Positions 31,181 through 40,419 of a stretch of DNA of 64,000 nucleotides are shown piece by piece. The first letter of the stretch is position 1. Every line of letters begins with the position of its first letter. The notes under the pieces are model-generated. The model worked only from the letters and a program-made list of their open reading frames with translations, was not told the origin of the DNA and made no database searches. A program made the translations under genes and the position numbers. The DNA lies in NCBI GenBank assembly GCA_017543905.1, contig JAFYFC010000025.1:1-64000 (forward strand). The letters run 5' to 3'. The stretch is from Clostridia bacterium. Lineage in GTDB: Bacteria; Bacillota; Clostridia; Christensenellales; Aristaeellaceae.

Positions 31181-32250
31181 AATACGACCTCCCGTCCGCT
31201 GCGGGCGGATTCGTATATCGCTTCAAGTATCTTTATCATGTTAAGCCCCTGCTCGGGCACGAACATAGGCGCGGCGCCGTCCAGCAGCACGCTTACGAAG
31301 TGCTCGAGGTTCGCGCCGTGTATCGAATAGGCCTTATTGTCTATGTTCGGCATGAAATCCGCGGTCTTGCCGTATTCCTCGGTGAATATCGACAGGCGCT
31401 CCGCGCGGTCGGACCAGCTCGCGCCCGCCTGAGTGCCGCGAAGCTCGAAAAAGCGCGTTTCTTTTTCTATGTTCGACGCCCAGGAGAATTCTATCTGCAT
31501 GCACGCGCCGTTTTCAAAGCGTATGAAGCCCATCGCGAGGTCCTCCACGTCGAACGTGCCGCCCGCCTTCTTCTCGCCGAAATCGGAGTTCACGCTGTCG
31601 CTTATGTCGGAGGAGGCGAACTTGTTGTACGTGCAGCCCGACACGCTCACGGGCTTCGGATTGCCCATCAGCCACATAGTCAGGTCTATCATGTGCACGC
31701 CCAGATCGATCAGCGGCCCGCCGCCCGACTGCGCCTTCGTGGTGAACCAGCCGCCCTTGCCGGGTATGCCGCGCCGGCGTATCCAGCCGCAGCGCGCGGC
31801 GTATATCTCGCCCAGCTTGCCGTCCTCTATGTATCTTTTCAGAAACGCGCTCACGGGCATGTAGCGGTTGTTGCGCATGACCATAAGAACCTTGCCGCTT
31901 AATTCGGCGGCGGCCTTCATGCGCTCGGCCTCGCTCACGCTCACGGCGTCCGGCTTTTCGCAAAATACGTTCAGTCCCCTGTTTAACGCCTTCACCGCGA
32001 TTATGCTGTGCAGGTAGTTGGGCGTGCACACGTCCACCGCGTCCAGGCCCGGTATATCGAACACGTCCTCGTAGTTTTCGTATACCGAGGGTATGCCGTA
32101 TTTGAGCGCGGCCGCCTCGGCCTTTTCGCGCACGACGTCGCATACGGCGACGAGCTTTACCCTGTCCCCCATGCGGGCGTAAGCGGGGAAGTGCACCGCG
32201 TTTGCTATGCCTCCCGCGCCGATCACCGCGATATTAAGCGTCTTCTTCAT
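31177..32250 (-). CDS. Gfo/Idh/MocA-family oxidoreductase
   Basis: ATG at 32250 is used because the longer frame lies in the preceding gene. The 357-residue protein has the N-terminal NAD(P) loop IAVIGAGGIANAVHFPAY, the EKP motif in GLNVFCEKPDAVS, and a C-terminal domain with GGGPLIDLGVHMIDLTMWLMG, where Asp and His are the catalytic pair of the family. Such enzymes oxidise or epimerise sugars and cyclitols. It overlaps the AraC-type gene upstream and the glycosidase downstream, so it most likely acts on the sugar released by that glycosidase. Confidence 0.9.
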   Translation of the reverse strand: MKKTLNIAVIGAGGIANAVHFPAYARMGDRVKLVAVCDVVREKAEAAALKYGIPSVYENYEDVFDIPGLDAVDVCTPNYLHSIIAVKALNRGLNVFCEKPDAVSVSEAERMKAAAELSGKVLMVMRNNRYMPVSAFLKRYIEDGKLGEIYAARCGWIRRRGIPGKGGWFTTKAQSGGGPLIDLGVHMIDLTMWLMGNPKPVSVSGCTYNKFASSDISDSVNSDFGEKKAGGTFDVEDLAMGFIRFENGACMQIEFSWASNIEKETRFFELRGTQAGASWSDRAERLSIFTEEYGKTADFMPNIDNKAYSIHGANLEHFVSVLLDGAAPMFVPEQGLNMIKILEAIYESARSGREVVL

Positions 32251-34420
32251 GCTGCGTCTCCTCCCCGGGCGTTGTCTGCCCCTCCTTCGCGCTCTGCCTG
32301 TAGGCAAGCGGCGTCATACCTGTGTAAAGCCTGAACCTGCGGGTAAAGGAGGACGCGTCCGCATAGCCGGACAGCCCGCATACGTCGCCTACCGCGAGAT
32401 CCGTCTGCGCGAGCAGCTTTTTGGCCTCCTCCATCCTGAGCATCGTCAGATAATCGTTGGGCGTCATGCCCATATTGGTTTTGAGCTCTGCCGCCAGCCG
32501 TCCCGGCGTCACGCCGGAAAGCTCCGCCGCGCGGCTTATGCTGAAATCGCTGGCCGTGTAGTTTTCGGTCATCACGCGCATGATTTTTTGTATCAGGGGC
32601 GAACGCTCCGCGCTTGAGCGCGCGTTTATCACGCTTTCGCACACGCTGCGCAGTATCCCGTCCAGCTCGTCCAGACTCCTGCAGCCGGACAGCGAGAACA
32701 GGTTATATATCTCCGCCCCGCTGTAGCCGGAATCGCCCGCCTCGGCGAGTATCGCGTTTATTATGTCGTTGTACACCTGCCGGAACGTGAACAGGTTCAT
32801 TTCGCCGCCCTTCAAAAACGCGGTCAGCTCGCCTATCGCTTCGTCCACGCGCGTACGGTCGCCCTCCGCGAGCGCCTCCTTTATGCCGCGCGCGTATTCC
32901 GCGGCGGCGGGCACCGTCCTGCCGCCCGCAAAGGCGATCTCACTGAAGCTTAAAAGGTGCGCGTCGCCCATCACGAAGCGGCTTTCGTAGGCGCTGGTGG
33001 CCTCCAAAAACGCAGCCGGCAGCTTTTTGAAATCGTCGTGCACGCCGCTCATCGCCGCGGCGATATGCTGCGCGCGCACGCGGGGCAGCGCGCTCACCGC
33101 GCGCGCGTACTCGTCCAGCAGCTTTACCTCGTCCGAAAACGCCACCACCAGCATCTGCTCGTTTTCAAGCAGCTCCGTGCCCGCGCACACCACGCCCTCG
33201 GGCGCGGGAGACAGCACGCTGTCGAGATACACGTCCCGTCCGCGCTCGCGCGGCGCGCCTATCAGCAGCACGCAGAAGTACTGCTTCGCTATGTCCAGAC
33301 CGATCTCCGCGCCCGCCTCGCGCGCGCTTTCGGCGTCTTCGTACCTGCCCAGCGCGAGCTCGCGCGCGAACATATGCCGCCGCGCGGCGAGGGAGCGGGT
33401 TTCAAGCTCCATATTGCGGCTTTCGAGCTCGCTTATTCCGCGCGAGATCGCCTGTATGTCGTCAGTGCGCGCGCCCGACACGGTGCCGAAGTGCGAGCTC
33501 ATGCGCTGTATCGGCGCAAGATTACGCCGCGATATGATTATCATGAATATCACGCAGGGCAGCGCTATCGAAAGCAGCACCGCCGTGAAGCCCAGCCACA
33601 CGCTCGCGGCCTTCGTGTATATGCCCGTAAGCGTCAGTACCGACGTGTACACGCTCTCGCCCTGCGCGCCCGCAAGGACGATAAACACGTGCTCGCGTCC
33701 GTTCATGCGCCGCGTCTCGGTGTATATCTCCTCCTCGCTGTTTACATGACGGCTCACGCGCAGGATTATCTCGTCGCTCACGGAAAAGCTGTCGCCGCGC
33801 GTGATTATGCGCCCGCCGCTTATCACGTAGCGGCTGCACGCGGTGCTCACGTCGCGCGTGTCGGGCACGTCGAACGCGCCAAGCGGCAGCAGGCACACCA
33901 CGCTGCCGCCGGTAAAGGGATATACCGCGGGCACGTATTCGTTTTCCTCGCCGTACACGCTTATCCTCTGCGCGGGCGAAAGCGTGAATTCGCGCGTTTC
34001 GAGCAGCGCTTTTAAATCCGCGTCGTTAAGCTCCGAAAAGCTTACCTCGCGCGCAAATTCGGAAAAGCCCGTTCCGCCCTGCGCGCTTATAACGCGCCCG
34101 CTGTCAAGATAAACGTATGTATGCGCGCCCTCGCAGGGCAGGTAAAAGCTTTGAAGCGCCTGCGCGCGCGCGTTTTCGCCGGGCTGCGCGTCCATGCGGG
34201 AGGCGAAATTTCCCAGCGCGGAAAAATATCCGTCCGTCATGTATTTTATCTGCCACGCCAGTGAGGTCTCCCCGGAGATCACGGACGAATACACGCTTTT
34301 GCGGTAATAGCTGTACATGTACAGCGTGATACCGCCCACCAAAAGCGCCGTAAGCAGTATGTAAGACACGATATAACGCACGAACGTGCTTTTGAAAAAC
34401 GAACGCAGCTTTTTGGGCAT
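32234..34420 (-). CDS. AraC-family regulator with membrane sensor domain
   Basis: ATG at 34420 has CGGAG upstream. The 728-residue protein has a membrane segment at about 16-40, an extracellular region of about 240 residues with a Cache-like pattern, a second membrane segment at about 290-312, then a cytoplasmic region and two helix-turn-helix motifs of the AraC type at the C terminus (FSISRAAELSGVTPGRLAAEL, then DVCGLSGYADASSFTRRFRL). One-component membrane regulators of this kind sense external sugars and activate adjacent catabolic genes. Its 3' end overlaps the oxidoreductase gene by 17 nt, so the three are one unit. No transporter is included. Confidence 0.88.
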   Translation of the reverse strand: MPKKLRSFFKSTFVRYIVSYILLTALLVGGITLYMYSYYRKSVYSSVISGETSLAWQIKYMTDGYFSALGNFASRMDAQPGENARAQALQSFYLPCEGAHTYVYLDSGRVISAQGGTGFSEFAREVSFSELNDADLKALLETREFTLSPAQRISVYGEENEYVPAVYPFTGGSVVCLLPLGAFDVPDTRDVSTACSRYVISGGRIITRGDSFSVSDEIILRVSRHVNSEEEIYTETRRMNGREHVFIVLAGAQGESVYTSVLTLTGIYTKAASVWLGFTAVLLSIALPCVIFMIIISRRNLAPIQRMSSHFGTVSGARTDDIQAISRGISELESRNMELETRSLAARRHMFARELALGRYEDAESAREAGAEIGLDIAKQYFCVLLIGAPRERGRDVYLDSVLSPAPEGVVCAGTELLENEQMLVVAFSDEVKLLDEYARAVSALPRVRAQHIAAAMSGVHDDFKKLPAAFLEATSAYESRFVMGDAHLLSFSEIAFAGGRTVPAAAEYARGIKEALAEGDRTRVDEAIGELTAFLKGGEMNLFTFRQVYNDIINAILAEAGDSGYSGAEIYNLFSLSGCRSLDELDGILRSVCESVINARSSAERSPLIQKIMRVMTENYTASDFSISRAAELSGVTPGRLAAELKTNMGMTPNDYLTMLRMEEAKKLLAQTDLAVGDVCGLSGYADASSFTRRFRLYTGMTPLAYRQSAKEGQTTPGEETQHEEDA

Positions 34421-34447
34421 AATCGCACTCCGCAGCTTGATAAACCG

Positions 34448-34476
34448 ATTATAACACGAATTTCCCGAACGCACAA
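34448..34476 (-). promoter_or_regulatory. Promoter of the AraC-Gfo-glycosidase unit
   Basis: Minus-strand TTGTGC and TATAAT with a 17-bp spacer, 28 nt before the start codon at 34420. The rest of the gap to 34640 holds a TATAAT at 34611-34616 for the rightward SH3b gene, without a clear -35. Confidence 0.7.
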
Positions 34477-34640
34477 GTGGAAACTCGAAATCCGCCTCTG
34501 TGACAGACTTCGGTATGTTGTTAAGAAATTATTGAGATTTATATCCGCGCATATACTGAATGTTATTAGATTGGTTATAGGAAAGTAAATAAAGCTTACT
34601 TGCTATAAGGTATAATATCGCACGATGGAGGTGTATACAT

Positions 34641-35348
34641 ATGACAAAGAAAATCGTATCGATCATACTAATGATCTGCATGACGTTTACGATGCTGCTG
34701 TTTGCAGACGCCGAAACCGTCAAGCTGGCGCATAAGTCCGGTTCCATAACGCTGCGCAAGGGTCCCGGCACGAAATACGGCGCCGCGGGTTATCTGAAGG
34801 ACGGCGACAGCATCACCGTGACCTCGGCCGGCTCGATCTGGAGCAAGGTCAAGACCTCAGACAGCAAGGAAGGCTACATCAAGAACCTTTACATAAGCGG
34901 CAACGGCAGCGAATACGCGTCCGGCACGACCTACACGGGCAGCAAGTCCGCCAAGATCAAGTGCAGCGGCAGCGCGAACCTGCGCGCGGGCGCGAGCATG
35001 TCCAGCGCGATAATCACCACTCTCAAAAACGGCGCGTCCATTAAGATACTCGGCACGAACGGCGAGTTCTATCTTGTGGAAAAGGGCGGCACGCAGGGCT
35101 TCGTGCATAAGTCGCTGGTAAGCACGAGCTCCGGCGGAAGCGGCGGCGGCGGCTCCACCAGCACCTACGCCAGAGTGACTGCGTCCGCGCTGGTGCTGCG
35201 CGCGGGCAAGAGCAAGGACACCAAGAAGCTGGGCTCCGCACCCAAGGGCGCGAAGGTCAAGGTGCTGAGCAGCGCCTCCTCCTGGTGGCACGTAACGTAC
35301 AACGGCAAGACCGGCTATATGTACGGAGGATATCTTAAGAAAATCTAA
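34641..35348 (+). CDS. Secreted triple SH3b-domain protein
   Basis: The 235-residue protein follows ATGGAGGTG and starts with a signal peptide (MTKKIVSIILMICMTFTMLL, cut after ADA). Three bacterial SH3 domains follow: KSGSITLRKGPGTKYGAAGY, SANLRAGASMSSAIITTLKN and ASALVLRAGKSKDTKKLGSA, each ending in a Trp or Tyr-Gly segment (GYIKNLYI, GFVHKSLV, GYMYGGYL). A Ser/Gly linker (SSGGSGGGGSTS) separates the second and third. SH3b domains bind peptidoglycan peptides; with no catalytic domain it is probably a wall-binding or targeting protein. Confidence 0.85.
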   Translation: MTKKIVSIILMICMTFTMLLFADAETVKLAHKSGSITLRKGPGTKYGAAGYLKDGDSITVTSAGSIWSKVKTSDSKEGYIKNLYISGNGSEYASGTTYTGSKSAKIKCSGSANLRAGASMSSAIITTLKNGASIKILGTNGEFYLVEKGGTQGFVHKSLVSTSSGGSGGGGSTSTYARVTASALVLRAGKSKDTKKLGSAPKGAKVKVLSSASSWWHVTYNGKTGYMYGGYLKKI

Positions 35349-35353
35349 AAAAC

Positions 35354-35373
35354 GGGGCTGCTTGCGCAGCCCC
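35354..35373 (+). terminator. Hairpin after the SH3b gene
   Basis: GGGGCTGC and GCAGCCCC form a perfect 8-bp stem with a TTGC loop, followed by TTCGATT. A second hairpin, GATTGAAATGAAGC with its inverted copy at 35394-35407, follows at once and opens the repeat element. Confidence 0.6.
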
Positions 35374-35376
35374 TTC

Positions 35377-35580
35377 GATTGAAATGAAGCTGCGCTTCAT
35401 TTCAATCGGGGGGGGCTTTTTTGTAGCTCAATAAGGTGCTTGGATAAAACGTTCGGCTTTTGGATGGGCTGCAGCAGGTTTGCAATTTTTGCTGAAATTT
35501 CTGCGGAAATTTCCGGGTGCAAGGCGCAGCGCCTCTAATCGCAGATTTGAGGCGCTGCGTCCTGTTTTTAGCGGGACTCC
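35377..35580. repeat. Composite palindromic repeat, family A, partial copy
   Basis: The copy begins with the 14-bp GATTGAAATGAAGC hairpin, then GGATAAAACGTTCGGC, GGATGGGCTGCAGCAGG, AAATTTCTGCGGAAATTT and CAAATCtgcagATTTG-like palindromes, and ends at the stop of the giant LRR gene. The later units found at 6163-6560 are absent. Confidence 0.65.
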
Positions 35581-35581
35581 C

Positions 35582-38500
35582 TCACTGCAGCGCGGCGTTG
35601 CAGGCGCTTATGCAGGCGTTCCAGGCTTCTTCGAAGTTCGCGCCTTTTACCACGTTTTTCACGAAGCTTGACAGATTACTGCGCACCGCGGCCGCGCCTT
35701 TTACGTTTGGCAGCGCGCCCGCTTTGTCCATGTTCGCGTTTACCGCTCTCAGGCTCTGGGCAGCGATCGTTTCTCCGGAAAGATAAGTGCTGTAAGCAGG
35801 CAGCGCGCGCGTGCCCGCGTACGGCGACAGGCCCTGCACGGCCTGCACCCAGCCGAAATTGACCTCGGGAGATATGAAGTATTTAACGAACTCATAGGCG
35901 CCCTGCACGCGCGCGGAGTCGTCGTAGTCGAACACGATAGGCCCGCGGTTCCACGTGGGATACCAGTTGTCGCAGGGCATCGGCGCTATAGCGAATTCGA
36001 AGTCCTCAGGCATTATATACGCATAGCCCGCGGACGAGCCGATATACGCCGCGCACGCGCCTTCCGTAAAATCATTGGAGAAGTAGTCCATCGTCGCTTC
36101 TGTCAGGAACAGGCCCTCGTTTACGCAGTCTATCAGCCACTCAAGCTGTTCCTTCGCAGCATTTGTGTCGAACGCGACGCAGTTGTTCTGCACGTCTATA
36201 TACCCGCTGCCGCTTTCCATTATGAGCGCCTGTATGCAGTCGGTCAGCGAATCCAGGCCCACGCCGGGTATGCCCTTCTGCTGCCTGATTTCGCGGCAGG
36301 CGGCCTCAAGCTCTGTCCAGCTGGTCGGAACGCTCAGCGCCAGCTCGTCGAACAGCGTTTTATTGTAGTACAGCACGGGCCCCGTGGTATACGCGGGCAG
36401 GAAATGGATATGGCCGTCGGAGAAGCCGTTTATCTCGCCCTCCAGTATGCCCTCAGGCAGGCTTTCGTCGAAGCCGGCTATGCCCGCTGAGCCGGAATAG
36501 ATGTACGCGTCGAGATTCGCCGCGCGTCCCGACTCCACGTACTCCGTCGCGGCGGAGGCGTAATTGAGTATGATGTCGGGGCCGGTTCCGTCAAGCACGG
36601 CTTCCTCCAGTTCGCTTGTAAACGAGCCGTTATTCTTCGATACGAGCTCCACCTGATACCCGTCGTGCGCGGAATTGAAGCTGTCCGCGCAGCTCTGCAG
36701 ATAAGCGCTCTGCCCGCTCGAAAGCGTGTGCCAGATGGTGACGGTAACGGCGTCTGAAAGCGCTTCGAAGGGAATGTTGTTGTCGTTTGCATAGGTTTCG
36801 GCGTAGGAGCCCGCCGGAGCGGTGATCGTAACGTTGTCAGTGTTATTAAAGGCATTTCCCTCGATGAAGGTCACGGACGCGGGCAGGATGATTTGGGTCA
36901 GATTAGTGCAGGATTCGAACGCATGTTTGCCTATGCTCAATACTCCGTTTGGGATGGTTATGCTGGTCAGGCTGGAGCAGTTGGAAAACGCGCCCTCTCT
37001 GATTTCCGTCACGCTGTTTGGGATAGTCAAGTCAGTCAAACCGCTGCAGCCTGTGAACGCCCAATCAGTCACGCTCGTTACGCCGTAAGGGATCGTTATT
37101 TCGGTCAGACCGCTACAGAAGCAGACCGCGCCCATACCAAGGCTCGTCACACTGTCAGGGATAGTTATGCTCGTAAGACCCGTGCAGTAATAGAACGCCT
37201 CTGTACCTATGCTCGTCACCCCATCCGGGATAGTTACGCTCGTCAGGCTGCCTGAGGATGCGAATGCACGGTCTCCTATTGCGGTCACCGTGAGTCCATC
37301 CGGGGACAGCTGCGGCAGAACCAGCACCGTATCGCTGCCCGTATAGCCGGTGATCTCGCAGGTATTTTCGTCTATGACTTCGAATGTGTAATCGCTCGTG
37401 TCCGGCACTTCTTCGCTTATGTAGGCATAGTTAATATTGTTTTCTATCGCGTAGGTCTCGGCATAGCTGCCTTCCACGCAGTAGATCACAAGGTTTTCGC
37501 TGTTGCCATATAAAGCCGTATCTGCGTCTATAAACGTTACGCTGGCCGGGATGGTCAGGCTCGTCAGGCTTGAGCAGTTGCAGAACGTATTGTATTCTAT
37601 CAACTGTACGCCGTTGGGAATTACGAAGCTAACCAGACCCGAGCATCCGCGGAACGCCTCGCCCTCTATCGTGGTAACGCTCGCGGGCAGACTGATTTCC
37701 GTCAGGTTGACGCAGTCCGCAAACGCGGCATATGCTATCGTATTTACGCTTACGGGAACCGACACGCTCGTTTTGCCCGCAGGGCAGCAGATCAGGCGCG
37801 TTTTATCATTATTGTACAGCACGCCGTCTTCTGACGCATAATACTCGCTGCCTGCAGAAACCGTTATACTGCTCAGGCTGCTGCAGCCGTTTATTCCGTC
37901 TCTTTCAAAGTATGTAATGCCCGATGACAGATGTATGCTCGTTAGGCTGCTGCAGTCCAAGAACGCGCCGCCGTAGATGGTAATTACGCTTTCCGGTATG
38001 GTTATTTCAGTCAGATTGCGGCATCCCGTGAACGCAAAGTCCCCTATCTCCGTCACACTCTCCGGAATGGAAACGCTTGTTTTGCCCGAAGCGCAGCGGA
38101 TCAGGCTTGTTTTGTTCTTATTATACACCACACCGTCTTCGCTCGAATAGCATGGATTGCCCTCGGCAACGATTATTTCCGTCAGGGAATCATCGTAACC
38201 AAACACATACATTCCTATGTAGGTTATACTTTCCGGTATGGTTACGGAAATGAGATTCGGATTATTAGACAGCGCATTGCTTTCCAGACCTACAACGTTT
38301 CTCGTTACCCCGAATTCGTCCGTCCAGCTGCTGGGCAGTATCAGTTCTGTTTCGCTGCCTGTATAGCCAGAAATAGAGCATTCATCTTCGCTATTAATAT
38401 CAAAGACATAGTCTCCAATAATAAAGCAGCTTATATTGTTCTGAATAGCATAAGTCTCGGCATAGCTGCCTTCATGGCAGCAGATGACGAATCCGTCTTT

Positions 38501-40060
38501 ACAGCCTGTAAAGGCATTCATGCCAATCTGTGTTACGCTGTCAGGGATAGTGATGCTTGCCAAATTTGCACAGTTGTAAAATGCATATTGTGCTATTGCC
38601 GTTACGTTTTCTTTCATGACAACTCTGGTCAAGCCTGAGCAGTGCGCAAATGCATACATCCCGATATAGGTGACGTTGGAGGGCAGATTGATCTCTGTCA
38701 GGCCTGTACACTGAAGAAATGCCGAAAATCCGATGTACGTTACGCTGTCCGGCAGCCATATATAGTTCAGTTTGTCGCAGCCATAAAATGCATTATTCTC
38801 TATCCGGGTCACACTTCCAAGAACATCTGCGTAATCCCGGCCAGGAGGACAGCAAACCAGAACGGTCTTGTTTTTATTGTACACCACACCATCATAAGTC
38901 GAAAAAAACTCATTATCATTAGAGATATTGATTTCGGTCAGGTTTTTACAGTCCATAAACAGGTCGTTGTCCAGCGACGTCACACTGGCAGGGATATCGA
39001 TGCTTCTTAAGTTGTAGCAGAAGCCGAAAGCATTGCTGCCGATTGAGATGACGCCATAGGGGATATCAATATGAGACAGGCCTGTGCAGCCCATAAACGC
39101 AGTACCGCCGATCGTGGTGATACTGTCTGGCAGCATGATAGACGTGAGCGATTCATTGGTGTAGAACGCTCCGGTACCAATCGCCGTCACGCTTTCCGGC
39201 AGGGAAAAATCGCTCTTTCCGGCAGGCCAGGTGTGAAGGGTGGTCACGTCTTTGTCGTACAGAACACCGTCTATAGAAACATAATTGGGGTTGTCGGTGT
39301 CAACCGTTATCTGCGTCAGAGCGCCGCGGGAAGCAAACGCATGGTAGTTGATAAATGTGACGGAAGCAGGTACTGCAATCTCTGTCAGGCTGTCGCAATA
39401 CTGGAATACACCTATACCGATCCGTACTACTCCTTCCGGGATAACTACGTTGGTAAGGCCGCTGCACCAAGCAAACGCATAATCGTCTAAAGAGGTTACG
39501 CTTGCAGGAATGATAACTGAAGTAATCGCTCTGTTATAGCCAAACGCATACTGACCGATAGCAGTGACGGTCCTGGTCACTCCCCCATCGTCCGTCCATT
39601 CGGAGGGAAGCGTTAATCCGGTCTCGCTGCCGGTGTAGCCGGTGATACGGCAGGTGGTATCGTCTATGATATCGAATGTGTAGTCGCTCGTGTCTTCTCC
39701 GCTTTCGTCTATCGCAACAAACGTGATATTGTGCTCTGTCGCATAGGTCTCGGCGCAGGAGCCGGAATAGCCGTAAATCGTAAGCCCCGTCACATACTCG
39801 AACGCGTCGTCCGCGATGTACGTAAGCGACGAAGGCAGGCTTATTTCGCTCAGGGAGCTGTATGCGAACGCCCCGGCGCGTATCTCCTGCGCGCCCTCGG
39901 GCACTGTTACGCTCTCAAGCGAGGCGCTGCCGTAAAACGCCCTCTCGCCTACTACGCTGAGCCCCGCGGGCAATTGCAGCGTGTTTTCCGCCGGCGCGGA
40001 CGCGCAGAGCGCCACAGCCGCGATCAGCGCAAGTACGAATATCGCCTTTATAAGCCTCAT
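35582..40060 (-). CDS. Giant BspA-type LRR protein fused to a sugar-binding-protein domain
   Basis: ATG at 40060 follows GAGGATGGG and begins a signal peptide (MRLIKAIFVLALIAAVALCA). The 1,492-residue protein has about 35 LRR_5 units of 23 residues (IPxSVTxIGxxAFxxCxxLT) in several blocks to about residue 1,090, each block bounded by an insert such as ITGYTGSET. Residues about 1,103-1,492 are a full type 1 extracellular solute-binding domain: VTIWHTLSSGQSAYLQSCAD, GTGPDIILNY, LPAYTTGPVLYYNKTLFDEL and VPTSWTELEAACREI. No ABC permease genes are nearby and no lipobox or anchor is seen. The function of this fusion is unknown. Confidence 0.9.
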   Translation of the reverse strand: MRLIKAIFVLALIAAVALCASAPAENTLQLPAGLSVVGERAFYGSASLESVTVPEGAQEIRAGAFAYSSLSEISLPSSLTYIADDAFEYVTGLTIYGYSGSCAETYATEHNITFVAIDESGEDTSDYTFDIIDDTTCRITGYTGSETGLTLPSEWTDDGGVTRTVTAIGQYAFGYNRAITSVIIPASVTSLDDYAFAWCSGLTNVVIPEGVVRIGIGVFQYCDSLTEIAVPASVTFINYHAFASRGALTQITVDTDNPNYVSIDGVLYDKDVTTLHTWPAGKSDFSLPESVTAIGTGAFYTNESLTSIMLPDSITTIGGTAFMGCTGLSHIDIPYGVISIGSNAFGFCYNLRSIDIPASVTSLDNDLFMDCKNLTEINISNDNEFFSTYDGVVYNKNKTVLVCCPPGRDYADVLGSVTRIENNAFYGCDKLNYIWLPDSVTYIGFSAFLQCTGLTEINLPSNVTYIGMYAFAHCSGLTRVVMKENVTAIAQYAFYNCANLASITIPDSVTQIGMNAFTGCKDGFVICCHEGSYAETYAIQNNISCFIIGDYVFDINSEDECSISGYTGSETELILPSSWTDEFGVTRNVVGLESNALSNNPNLISVTIPESITYIGMYVFGYDDSLTEIIVAEGNPCYSSEDGVVYNKNKTSLIRCASGKTSVSIPESVTEIGDFAFTGCRNLTEITIPESVITIYGGAFLDCSSLTSIHLSSGITYFERDGINGCSSLSSITVSAGSEYYASEDGVLYNNDKTRLICCPAGKTSVSVPVSVNTIAYAAFADCVNLTEISLPASVTTIEGEAFRGCSGLVSFVIPNGVQLIEYNTFCNCSSLTSLTIPASVTFIDADTALYGNSENLVIYCVEGSYAETYAIENNINYAYISEEVPDTSDYTFEVIDENTCEITGYTGSDTVLVLPQLSPDGLTVTAIGDRAFASSGSLTSVTIPDGVTSIGTEAFYYCTGLTSITIPDSVTSLGMGAVCFCSGLTEITIPYGVTSVTDWAFTGCSGLTDLTIPNSVTEIREGAFSNCSSLTSITIPNGVLSIGKHAFESCTNLTQIILPASVTFIEGNAFNNTDNVTITAPAGSYAETYANDNNIPFEALSDAVTVTIWHTLSSGQSAYLQSCADSFNSAHDGYQVELVSKNNGSFTSELEEAVLDGTGPDIILNYASAATEYVESGRAANLDAYIYSGSAGIAGFDESLPEGILEGEINGFSDGHIHFLPAYTTGPVLYYNKTLFDELALSVPTSWTELEAACREIRQQKGIPGVGLDSLTDCIQALIMESGSGYIDVQNNCVAFDTNAAKEQLEWLIDCVNEGLFLTEATMDYFSNDFTEGACAAYIGSSAGYAYIMPEDFEFAIAPMPCDNWYPTWNRGPIVFDYDDSARVQGAYEFVKYFISPEVNFGWVQAVQGLSPYAGTRALPAYSTYLSGETIAAQSLRAVNANMDKAGALPNVKGAAAVRSNLSSFVKNVVKGANFEEAWNACISACNAALQ

Positions 40061-40142
40061 GTTCCCATCCTCCTGTATTCCGGCGCGAACGCGCCCTCCC
40101 CGCCGTTTGCAAGCGCCCGGCAGTAAGTTTTGCTTTCTATTA

Positions 40143-40171
40143 ATTTTACCATAATATAAGCCAACCGTCAA
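40143..40171 (-). promoter_or_regulatory. Promoter of the LRR-SBP fusion gene
   Basis: Minus-strand TTGACG and TAAAAT with a 17-bp spacer, about 80 nt before the start codon. Confidence 0.7.
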
Positions 40172-40260
40172 CGTTTATTTGTGTTTTCAGCGGTTTTAAG
40201 AGGGAAATTCGGGTGGTTTTCAAAAGGAATTTTATCTGGAAAGGGAATAATGGCTTTGTT

Positions 40261-40364
40261 GAGGGGCGCGTGCTCATGCCTTCTCGCCTGCGGGCTCGGT
40301 CACGGTTCAGCTCTGACAGTCCACTGGACTGTCATTCACTACCGAACCGCGCTGCGCGCCCCTC
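40261..40364. repeat. Nested three-level palindrome
   Basis: GAGGGGCGCG (40261-40270) pairs with CGCGCCCCTC (40355-40364); inside, CGGTTC pairs with GAACCG; in the centre TGACAGTCCA (40314-40323) and TGGACTGTCA (40325-40334) flank one base. There is no gene between 40172 and 40419. The structure could be an RNA hairpin or a non-autonomous mobile unit. Confidence 0.65.
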
Positions 40365-40419
40365 AAGGGGAAGCCTTTACTCGGTCGCGCTCGTGCCATT
40401 CCGCGGCTTCGCGCCCCTC

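Noticed and set aside
32957-34015. Long rightward open frame of 352 codons within the AraC-type gene
   Set aside because: Arg/His/Ala-rich composition typical of shadows opposite GC-rich genes; the AraC frame has domains, ribosome site and promoter.
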